DNA of 64,000 bases, from contig CM069433.1 of assembly GCA_035610365.1 (NCBI GenBank), forward strand, positions 165,680,882-165,744,881. Reading direction: 5' to 3'. A program made the translations under genes and the position numbers. Under the pieces are notes generated by a model. The model did not search any database. It was not told the DNA's origin and was given only the letters and a program-made list of their open reading frames with translations. Shown here piece by piece: positions 55,256 to 64,000 of this stretch; the first letter of the stretch is position 1; every line of letters starts with the position of its first letter. The DNA is from Aquatica leii. Its lineage: Eukaryota; Arthropoda; Insecta; Coleoptera; Lampyridae.

Positions 55256-57000
55256 AAAACTGGTGTGGTCACCACACGACTTTCCTATAAGATATGATAG
55301 AATGGATTTTTTTATTTGAATAAATTGTTAGGAAGAATTATCTCTATAAGAAAGTGTAAAAATAATTTGAATAATTTACATACGTACAAAATTATATAAA
55401 AAAAACTGTTAGAAGTGGCAGATACACACCCTTCTGGTTTTTTTTTTATTAGACCCATCTTTTAATTGAATCGAGAGAATATGAAAAACCACATCCATAC
55501 TAAATTTCAAGTTAGTAGAACTTATGGTTCGAAAGTTATCGTGGGTACATCCAAAGATAAAGTAAGGACAATGCAGCACCGTGTATAAACAAGTCAAAAG
55601 AATATAGAAAAAAATTGTTATTTTAACGTATCTTTCCCTTCAAGATAAGGATTTTTTTTCTTTAAAAAAATCGTCGCAGGCAGGATTCGAACCTAGATGA
55701 TATATGGAATTCACTTTAAATTATACATAACATATCTAATAAACTGTTAGAAACATTTTTTATTTGAGTACATTTTTAGGAAGAATTATCTCTATAAGAA
55801 ACTGTAAAAATAATTCGAATTATTTACATACGTACAAAATTATATAAGAAAAACTGTGCGAAGTGGCGGAACACCCCTTTCCGATTTTTTTATTAGGCCC
55901 ATCTTTTAACTAAACCGGGAGAATATGAAAAACCAACTACATACTAAATTTCAAGTTCCTACAAGTTTTGGTTCGAAAGTTATCGTGGGTACATCCAAAA
56001 ATAATGTAAGGACAATGCAGCACCGTGTATAAACAAGTCAAAAGAATATAGAAAAAAATTGTTATTTTAACGTATCTTTCCCTTCAAGATAAGGATTTTT
56101 TTTCTTTAAAAAAATCGTCGCAGGCAGGATTCGAACCTAGATTATATATGGAATTCACTTTAAATTATACATAACATATCTAATAAACTGTTAGAAACAT
56201 TTTTTATTTGAGTACATTTTTAGGAAGAATTATCTCTATAAGAAACTGTAAAAATAATTCGAATTATTTACATACGTACAAAATTATATAAGAAAAACTG
56301 TGCGAAGTGGCGGAACACCCCTTTCCGATTTTTTTATTAGGCCCATCTTTTAACTAAACCGGGAGAATATGAAAAACCAACTACATACTAAATTTCAAGT
56401 TCCTACAAGTTTTGATTCGAAAGTTATCGTGGGTACATCCAAAAATAATGTAAGGACGATGCAGCATCGTGCATAAACAAGTCAAAGAAATATAGAGAAA
56501 AATTGTTATTTTTAACGTATCCTGCTTTTCCTTCAAGATATGGAATTTTTCCTAAAAAAATCGTCGCAGGCAGGATTCGAACCTAGATTTTATATGGAAT
56601 TCACTTTAAATTATAAATAGAATATCTAATAAACTGTTAATGTTAGAAACATTTTTTATTTGAATAAATTTTTAGAAAAAATTATCTCAAATAATTTACA
56701 TACGTACAAAATTATATAAGAAAAACTGTTAAAAATAGCGGATACACCCACTTCCGGTTTCTTTATTAGACCCATCTTTTGATATATCCGAGAGAATATG
56801 AAAAGCCAGCTCGATACCAAATTTCAAGTTACTAGGACTTTTGGTTCGAGAGTAATCGTGGGTACATTGTTACACACACCAACACCCAAATTTTATTTGT
56901 CAAAAATACATTTTTCCGATTCGGGAGACCTTGAAACGTAAAACTATGTAAAAAAAAATTGAAAAAAATGCGATCGCTGTACTTTATAAGAAAGTAAAAA
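55256..57000 (+). repeat. Palindrome-ended repeat, copy 2, with about 3 tandem units of 445 bp
   Basis: Starts with GGTGTGGTCACCACACGACTTTCC, containing the perfect 15-base palindrome GTGTGGTCACCACAC. Ends with GCGATCGC followed by ACTTTATAAGAAAGT. Inside, TTAGGAAGAATTATCTCTATAAG recurs at 55331, 55779 and 56223 and weakly near 56674, defining units of about 445-450 bp. Each unit carries a reverse-strand B-box-like GGTTCGAATCC (near 55690, 56130 and 56580). ACTTTC(C/T)TATAAG occurs inverted near both ends. The same ends bound copy 1 at 7139-8177. A non-coding element; see findings for class. Confidence 0.8.
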
Positions 57001-57141
57001 AAAATAAAACCAAATAAATATTGACTTGCTCCAAAACTAGAATTAAATTTTTAATTATAACCCATTGGTTCAATTTGTTTAAATAATTTATTAAGCACTT
57101 GCTTTTTAAGTTTTTTTTATTTTGCCAACGGTTTTGGCTGA

Positions 57142-57160
57142 GTTTCATCGTCATCATCAG
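57142..57160 (-). ncRNA. Weak hammerhead-like core
   Basis: Minus strand CTGATGA-TGACGA-TGAAAC followed by CAGCC/GTTGG-like pairing. Both core strands match but stem II is too short to form well. Probably a degenerate end of an element of the type seen at 1.1 kb. Confidence 0.25.
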
Positions 57161-57164
57161 GATT

Positions 57165-57917
57165 AAATAATTAAATCCTAATTACACTTATAAACAAAAT
57201 AAAATATAAACAGTAATATTATAACATATTTAACTGACACTGACGATGACTCAATCTCAATCAAAACTATTACGAAAAAAAGAATTTTAAAAAGAAAACC
57301 AAACCAGTTGTTTAATAAATTATTTATTTTTGTACAGGTGTATGAAAATAAAAACTTGTTTATTCGAAAATTAAAGAAACAGTAATTTATGGAAAATAAT
57401 TTTTTTGAATACAATTTTTAGCAAGTAAAAATGTTGAAAAACAGACCTATGGTAAAAATTTTTTGAAAATAATCTTATAATTGACACTGTAGCTCAAAAC
57501 GCATCAATTTTGTAATATTTTAAAATAGTTTTGAATTTTTGAATATAAAACTCAAAATTTAATATACGACTTGTTTTAGTTTTATATAATTAAACACTTT
57601 TAAATAAAAACAAAAGAATCTTGTTAATTTACATTACGCGTATATTTATAAAGTAGTGAAAGTAGTATTTAACCAAACTTGATAAATATGTGATTTTTTC
57701 TTTATAATTAATTCAGTAACATAAAATAAGAAAAACTTGCAAAACAACTTATACAATTAATCATAAATTATTTAAAATTCTTTAGGAATTAAGGAATTAG
57801 AAATTTCCTTGCGTGTTGATCTTGATATACATATATATTTAAATTAGATTATTTAAAACGGGAAATAATATTTAGCTTTTAAACGCGTTCCTTGTTTCAA
57901 TAAAAAAATGCACTCAC
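57165..57917 (-). other. Intron of the minus-strand gene (start at 57917)
   Basis: Follows the donor at 57917-57912. No downstream exon was recognised in this part or farther left. The DNA is AT-rich and interrupted by repeats. Confidence 0.6.
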
Positions 57918-60395
57918 CCTTGTTGATAGTTGACCGCAAGAAAGGATTTTGGCAATGACATCGAGCGTTGTTGAGATTCCAGCAATCCACAATTGTCATC
58001 GGTCGGAGCACTACCAGGACGCGAAAGAATCACTTCTTTTAAATGTTCGTCTTTTATCGCGAGCCCTTCGTCCAAAGGTGTCGAAGTACCGGAGCTTTTG
58101 GCATTTTTAGAACTTTTACTGGCCGTACGATCGGATGTCGTCACCCATATCTCGCTACTAGAAGACGAATTACTCGAATTACCGATTGCGGATGGTGAAC
58201 GACTTGCATTTTTTGACGTAACCGGCGATATTTTTTTATCGGCGCTTAAATCGCGTTTTACTTCACTCGATCTGTTTGGGCTTAAACGTTTCTCACGAAT
58301 TTTGTAATCACTTACGTCACTTCTACCCGGCGTAAATAACTCGACACGTTTTCTCATATGCAACACGTTTCCGGAATCACTTTTAGCGTTGTTGTTACGT
58401 TTCTTAAGTTGTTCCTGAATTGTGCGATTGGTATCTGTGCTAACGACATCTAATGACATTTGATGCGTAGGATAACTTTGTGAAAGTCTCATGGATGATT
58501 GCCCTCTACTGTTTAAACTGTCGCGATGAGCACAATGAGGCCAAAAGTCACAAGTATTTGAATTGCAGGCGTTTATATTTTCAGACGTGGGACTAGTTTT
58601 AAACGGTTGCTTTTGTGTGTTTAAATTCGGAGTTGTTGCACCTCTCTGAAAACTTTTTTGTTTTTCTTTGTTAGAATTTCCCACGTAAAATACTTCGTAT
58701 CCGTTATTTGATGATAATTTTAAAGATTCTTTAAGTTTTTCTTCGCGTGGATTATTGTAGCGGTGCATTAAAAGAGCTTGTGCAGCAGCGTGGCTTCTTG
58801 TACCATATAAATATTCGGTTACAAATTCAGCTTCTCTTAACATTCCTTCTTCTAACATGCCACCTTCCAACGATTGTACTTTTGCAGGGTGCACATTATG
58901 TCGTTTTAAACGATCTGCAGCATTTCCCATTTTAACTACAACTCTGTGTGCTTCCGGATGCTGAGGAGAAACACGGTTTTGTATTGAAGTATCACGGTAT
59001 CCCGCTGCGGGTTTTTTATCAGGCAATTGCAAGCTACGCGATCTCCGTACTTTTTGTGCATCTTCAATGGAGTTTTTAGTGTTATATTGGCGAACAGGTG
59101 CAGATCGTCTAAGTTGTGGTTGAACATTTGAAGGGGACCTAGAGGGAAATCCTTCGTTACTAGAGGATGATGAGCTGCGAGATGAGCAATTTGCTGGTTT
59201 GTTTGTATCAGAACTGGCAGGCGAACGACGAGTGTGTGGACGATGAACACGTGCACGCCCAGATGGTGAGATTTTTTCACGTAGTCTTGAAGATTCTTGG
59301 TTTGTGTTTATAGCTGACACAATACTAACGTTGATTGAGGAACTGTTATTATCTTCTTCATCAGCGTCTTCGTACATATCAATTGAAGAATCAGTGTTTT
59401 CTGATAATTTAGGCATTGTAGGGCGATTCACACAACTGTCTAAACTGCGAAAACCCATAGATGATGAAGACGACGATGATGATTCTCCATGACGTTGTAA
59501 AAACTGTTTGCGTCTAATATTAGAGGTATCTTCTAAAGATTTGGTTTGGGGTATGCGCGGATATGGTAACATAGGTCTGGATACTGGCGATGGAGTTAAC
59601 TTTATTTTACGCGACTGTGACACTTGAGGTAACGTTGAATTTCGATTTAACTTTTTTTCTGTTGGAGGAGTAGGTGGTGGGCTAATGATATCACTATCAA
59701 CAATGGCGTTGGAACGAGGTAAAAATGGAGGTTTGCCAAAAAATGTACGCGTTTTTGATAAGTTGTTTGACTTGCGATCTTGAAAAGCAGGCGGTGGCGA
59801 TATAATTGGCGTAATAGAAGGTGGCGACGATTCTTGTACTGATAAAGGTGGAGATGGGCTTTTACTAATAGATTCATGTTCGCACGTATTCAAAGGTAAA
59901 TAAGCTGGTCTCTGCAATTCTGTTCGGCATTCACTATGGCGTTTAGCTGGTTCACTGTTGAAATGATAATTGGCAAGTTTAATACCCGTTCTACGTGATA
60001 ACTCTAATGACCCCGACATTGAGTTGCCGTAAGAAGACTTTCGATTTTCATCGAGCGATCTTTGTTGTACTTGTACCCAGCCGGATCGTCCTAAGTAAAC
60101 GCCATCAACTTCGCGATCGCACCAACGCACTGGTGATAATTCTCTGCTACAAGATCCCTTTATAAACAAATCGCCAGACGTAATGGGCCTTTCTGAATGA
60201 AAATGAGTTGAATCGTCCCATTTGTAAGATTGATTTCCTAAAGATTGATGTTTTGTTAAAGGTGGAATGTTGACGTTAGTAGTGCGCCCAGAAGAAAACG
60301 AACGAGAACTCCCTCCCGAAGCAAATGCAGAAGTTGGGCTCGTTTCCCAAGGTTCGGACGTGCTTCGAAGGTGCAATACTGATACGTTGGGACCT
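57918..60395 (-). CDS. Large internal exon of a Ser/Pro-rich, mostly disordered host protein
   Basis: One open frame of 825 full codons. It is bounded by an acceptor (TTTTAG at 60396-60401, exon from 60395) and a donor (AAGG|GTGAGT, exon end 57918, two bases of a codon left over). With the preceding exon it gives about 886 residues. In the spliced numbering there are Pro-rich SPSPPL and ISPPPAF near 240-265, SPPPTPP near 300, poly-Ser near 366, 465 and 801, and an acidic DMYEDADEED near 400. A stretch near 546-607 (RVVVKMGNAADRLKRH, EFVTEYLYGTR, AAAQALLMHRYNN) looks more folded and Met-rich. No signal peptide or membrane segment, no known domain. I do not recognise the family; the Ser-rich, basic composition suits a cytoskeletal or signalling adaptor, but that is only inference. 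Further exons lie left. Confidence 0.9.
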
Positions 60396-61264
60396 CTAAA
60401 ATTAATAAAAACATAAATGAATATTAATAAAATTAATAAATTACAGGGTATACATTTCTTAATGCATTTCGACCTTGTTATTTTAAATAGTTAACCTTGT
60501 CTTCAGTTTACAATCGCTAAGCATTGTTTTAGTAATAAGAAGAATTAAAATTGTTAAAAATTTAATGCAGTAGTGTAATCTGCCTACTTTAAAATATAAG
60601 TAGCCATAATGGACAATGAACTTTGTTACGACGGCTGTAGGTTTTAGTAATTTCCTTATACGAAAAAGTCCCCGACACTTTTAACCTACGCAGTATAACT
60701 AAGACATTAAACTGAATAAGTAATAACAATTTTTAAGTACATTTTCATCACAATTTTATTATCATTGTTATCATTAAACTTTTTAATTCACACTTTATTG
60801 CTTTTTTAAAAATAAACAATCGAATTATTTTAAATTATTTCTAGAAGGCTACTTTTTGATTAGATAAAAGATAAATAAATAATTCATTGGCGAGTTCAAG
60901 GTTTTGCGTAAGTTAAAAGGTTAAAAGTAAGTTTTATTTGTAAAACAATGTTTTTATCTTTTGTAAAATTTACGTCGATTGCACTAAAAACGTTTAATAT
61001 TGAACCGAACGTATTTACTTTATTTACTAACAAAGAAATAGGACAGCGAAGCACAAATCATAGCTCAAAATCAATACCAGCTTTCATCTCAAAAATACAA
61101 ACGAGGAGTATAAATTAAGTTGTATATCCTTTTAACAGCTGCACTTGTAATTAAAGTTGTTGTTAAAACACCTGTCAAGTCGTTTAATTTAGTTATTAGA
61201 ATACACCAATTTGAATCACTCACTGTCGTTCACCGGCATAGTTTGAAAATAAAACGTAACTCAC
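60396..61264 (-). other. Intron between the two coding exons
   Basis: Donor AAG|GTGAGTT at 61264 and acceptor TTTTAG ending at 60396. About 869 bp and AT-rich. Joining the exons completes an Arg codon (AG+A) and keeps the frame open on both sides, which supports the splice. Confidence 0.85.
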
Positions 61265-61446
61265 CTTGTAGTTGCCATTTCAGGCTCTGCAGCAGGACTA
61301 AGTCGAATAGTACTGGAGGATGTTTGGTGGACTGGTTCTTCGACAGCCACCCACCTCCTAGTAGACGCCGCAGTGTCCGTACCTCGCGGATTTGAACCGG
61401 TCAAACCCACTGACGATGTGCGAGGTGGACCAAGCGCGCTGTCCAT
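61265..61446 (-). CDS. First coding exon of the Ser/Pro-rich host gene
   Basis: Starts MDSALGPPRTSSVGL at 61446 and encodes 60 full codons plus two bases (ending EMATTR across the splice). Upstream of the ATG lies a possible acceptor (ATTTATAG, exon from 61452), so an untranslated exon may exist farther right. The first methionine after this acceptor was taken as the start. The segment is rich in Ser, Thr and Ala, again disordered in character. GC content is higher than in the flanking introns. Phase (two bases over) fits the next exon exactly. Confidence 0.8.
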
Positions 61447-61452
61447 ACTTCT

Positions 61453-63060
61453 CTATAAATTCAACAATATTATTAACTTAATAGCTTAATTTGCATATAT
61501 CAATAACAGCAATTTTAATTTCATTTTACGGAAGTAAAGTGTATAAATGCGAATACGAAATCGCTTATTATGTATGTATAAAACGTTGAATTTTATTACG
61601 GTATAGAGTTTTGCAAAACAAATTTAAAACCAAAAATACGAAGCATAAGTAATTATTAATGCAGTTTAAACACAAAGTAGAACCAAAATATCAATCAATG
61701 TCAAAAAAGTAATGAATTAATGTGTGATGTGAATACCTATGTGCAAGTACTTTTAACATTTTCGAATACCCATAAACCCAGAAAATAATGATTTATTTGA
61801 TAGATTTTTTTAAATATTAATTAGACACCTGTATTAAATGTTAAAAGTTTGTTTATTTATTATATCCTGCGTGACATTAAAAAAGTTTTGTAATTATTTT
61901 TTAAATATTAATATTGAATTAAAAATATTAATTTAGGATGTGTTAATAATAAATACGTAAAAACAAAAATGTTATTATACATAATTACATAATCTAAAAT
62001 TTTTATTTTAAAAAACGATCACAAGAGCAATAAAGAGGAAAATAATTCATTGGTAAGCATTTTTGTATATTAGCTTTCTACATAATATAAATAAAATAAT
62101 GTGTAACTGGTATAGAAAGTTAAAATCTACTGTGATAGAATGAAATTAATAGATTAGGTACATTTTCTTAACCCGATCTAAACAAATTCACGAATCAATC
62201 AATCAAGTAAGACACAATAGAGATTAGTACAAAAGAACCATTTTAAGCTAACAAGCACTTTTTATTCGCTTTTCTAAATTAGAATAGAAATATTTTATTA
62301 AAGTGTAAAGTACACTACAAGTTTTTCTCGTCTTCAAGATAAGTATCGTGATTTTTCTAAATGTAACTTTTATGATAAAAATTAAAAAATCCACAATATT
62401 AATTACTGTAACGTTTCTAAAGGGAATTATTGACTGATAAACGTATAGACGGGTAACCAGATTGTACAAAGATTAATATTGCTCCTGCTTTACCAACTCT
62501 TGCTGCAGTTAAATTAGTAAGTTGTAACTTGTAACAAAAGCGAAGTTTGGTACAAACATTTCGACGTATAAATGTTTCAATTTCAATTATAATGACTTCA
62601 GTGACCCATAGCGTGCATCTTGTTTTATTGAGCAACTGTAAGAATTATTGATAAAGTTACAATCCATTGCAACAGTTTTTAATAGTAATTTAAAGAAAAA
62701 CCGTAAAATGCAATTGATGTTGTCATATGGTTGATACGTTTACGTATTTCTGATTTTTTCGAATTATTTATAAGACACTATACTAACTGTTTTATAAACC
62801 ACTGCAAAAGATTAAAATAGAGATAAAACATACAAAAACAATCTGAAACAAGTACAAATCATTTTTAAGTAGTAAAAGAATAAAATGAAGATCTAAAGAA
62901 AAATAGTAAATAATATCTAAAAGTAAATTAGAAAAAAGAAGAATTAAAAAAAACATTGAACGAAGGCGAAAACAAAGAAAACTAAAGATTAAACACGACA
63001 ACTAAAATTTAAAACTAAAATTTCAAATTAAAAACGTACAAAATTGAATTTTATAAGTTT
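61453..63060. other. Upstream region or 5' intron of the host gene
   Basis: AT-rich DNA with only short frames. No promoter element was convincing. Confidence 0.4.
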
Positions 63061-63072
63061 TCTTAGAGCGAC

Positions 63073-63104
63073 GTTTCGTGGAACGGTTACGTCTACTGCT
63101 TCAG
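63073..63104 (-). ncRNA. Hammerhead-like core upstream of Penelope fragment
   Basis: Minus strand CTGAAGC...CACGAAACGTC: core strands CTGAAG(C) and GAAAC separated by a poorly pairing GTAGACGTAACCGTTCCAC. Two or more changes from consensus, so likely decayed. It is antisense to, and 5' of, the Penelope frame that starts near 63360, the same relation as the right arm at 1.9-2.2 kb to its endonuclease. Confidence 0.3.
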
Positions 63105-63359
63105 GCCAACTGAATTTATTAAAAAGAAAACAACATAAGTAAAAAGGCAGTTACAATTCGGTGAGAGCGACAAATTTATCTTCTACTTATTATAAATGCT
63201 GTTAGATAATTATAGATGATTACTTACGGAAAACAAATACACAGTAGAATGGTCCGCAAACAACGTCATTAATACAAAATTAATAAATAACGAAAAACAA
63301 TTAATGTAAAAATACACGAAAACAACTACAAACTAAATCACTAACATTACAATTTTTGC

Positions 63360-64000
63360 CACCATCACCATCAAAAAATAAACATAAAGTCTATTAAAAA
63401 CAAAATAATAAGATTAAGTAATTCTAACTTCCATATAAAAAACTTTAATATACTAAAAAAATTACCCAAAAACAACAATTATCCTAATAACGTGATTAAT
63501 AGAATTTTGTTTCACACTAACACCAGCAACGACACACTATCACCATCTATTCAAAATAATTCTATATGTATATTATCTAAAATCATTAACGTTCTTGGTC
63601 TTGGTCTTACTAAGAAGCTGATTCCTATTTTAACAACATCGGACCTTAAAATAACATCTTATAATAACAATACTGTTTACAACATTATTTATTCCAACGT
63701 TAAAGATAAGACTAAGTTATTAGACAAACATAATGTTGCATATAAAATCGATTGTATGGATTGTAACAAATGTTATATTGGTCAAACGAAACAAAAAACT
63801 ATTAACAGAATTAAGAAGCACCAATATGATTGTAAAAATAAAAAGTCAGAATCAGCTCTCGCTCTCCACCATATTAATATACAGCATAATTTTGATTTTA
63901 GATCTCTAGATGTGGAACCCAAATTGTATAAAAGATTAGTTGCAGAAATGATATTTATTACACAACATAAGAATAATGTTAATTTCAACACTGATACTAA
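63360..64000 (+). pseudogene. Penelope-like element, RT C-terminus and GIY-YIG endonuclease (runs off window)
   Basis: Plus-strand text, mostly in one frame after about 63470: LPKNNNYPNNVINRILFHTN, SKIINVLGLGLTKKLIPIL (thumb/linker), NNTVYNIIYSNVKDKTKLLD, then VAYKIDCMDCNKCYIGQTKQ, which contains the Cys pair and the GIY-YIG-type core. Then KTINRIKKHQYDCKNKKSES, LALHHINIQHNFDFRSLD and RLVAEMIFITQHKNNVNFN up to the last base. Few stops from 63590 onward, so the endonuclease is well preserved here. The 3' end and any LTR-like repeat lie beyond 64000. It belongs to the same family as 34.5 and 47 kb. Confidence 0.85.

Noticed and set aside
57993..59877. Frames of 60-114 codons on both strands inside the large exon
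   Set aside because: Alternative-frame shadows of the 825-codon exon, with biased low-complexity composition.
1..64000. CRISPR array, rRNA genes, bacterial operons or prophage
   Set aside because: No regularly spaced short repeats, no rRNA-like sequence and no dense gene order were seen; introns and retroelements indicate a eukaryote.

Overview
AT-rich eukaryotic DNA, almost certainly from an insect. The mix of retroelements and transposons (Penelope-like, Ty3/gypsy, Jockey- and RTE-type non-LTR, Tc1/IS630-like, piggyBac and possible hAT) would suit a beetle, but the species is a guess. There is no bacterial-style gene organisation, CRISPR array or rRNA gene. All domain calls come from reading translated frames by eye; no database search was run and most element boundaries are approximate.

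Host gene. One convincing host protein gene lies on the minus strand at the right end. Exon 61452-61265 is joined across an 868-bp intron to a long exon 60395-57918. The splice sites fit and the reading frame is preserved, giving about 886 codons of a Ser/Pro-rich, mostly disordered protein I cannot name. A donor at 57917 shows that it continues leftward, but I found no further exon. A GC-richer patch at 30.8-31.3 kb (TATA, initiator, perfect splice donor) and a small patch at 5.35-5.44 kb (perfect donor) may be non-coding or first exons of other genes.

Mobile DNA. Left to right: the 3' end of a gypsy element with polypurine tract and LTR (0-1 kb); a Penelope-like GIY-YIG endonuclease between 322-bp near-identical inverted arms (1.1-2.2 kb); an interrupted IS630-like transposase (2.5-4.4 kb); a repeat with palindromic ends (7.1-8.2 kb); Jockey-like and gypsy remnants (8.5-12 kb); an RTE-like element bounded by a 13-bp target-site duplication but lacking the RT active site (14.5-17.05 kb); an arthropod orphan-protein fragment (17.6-18 kb); a DUF4780-like remnant followed by a hammerhead motif (18.6-19.5 kb); an IS630-like transposase (26.5-27.5 kb); two LTR-like copies (27.9 and 37.9 kb); a Tc1 transposase (29.2-29.9 kb); a Penelope fragment (34.5 kb); piggyBac (38.6-39.3 kb); hAT-like scraps (39.7-40.5 kb); foldback and MITE-like repeats (44.5-44.9 kb); an IS630-like transposase (46.2-46.8 kb); a Penelope fragment (47-47.8 kb); a 209-bp foldback carrying two hammerheads (48.6-48.8 kb); a gypsy remnant between two LTR-like blocks (52.7-54.6 kb); a three-unit tandem version of the palindrome-ended repeat (55.3-57 kb); and a Penelope fragment running off the right edge (63.4-64 kb).

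Most interesting. Hammerhead-ribozyme-like cores recur at 1.15, 2.14, 19.4, 48.65, 48.8 and more weakly 57.15 and 63.08 kb. In both foldbacks the two hammerheads face outward, so a transcript of either strand would carry one near its 3' end. The 63-kb Penelope copy has an antisense core upstream, matching the same layout. The clearest (19.4 and 48.8 kb) have palindromic stem III sequences, the geometry expected of minimal type I hammerheads that pair as dimers. Long stretches (19.5-24.7, 31.3-34.4, 40.8-44.5, 48.9-50.7 kb) are AT-rich with nothing I can assign.
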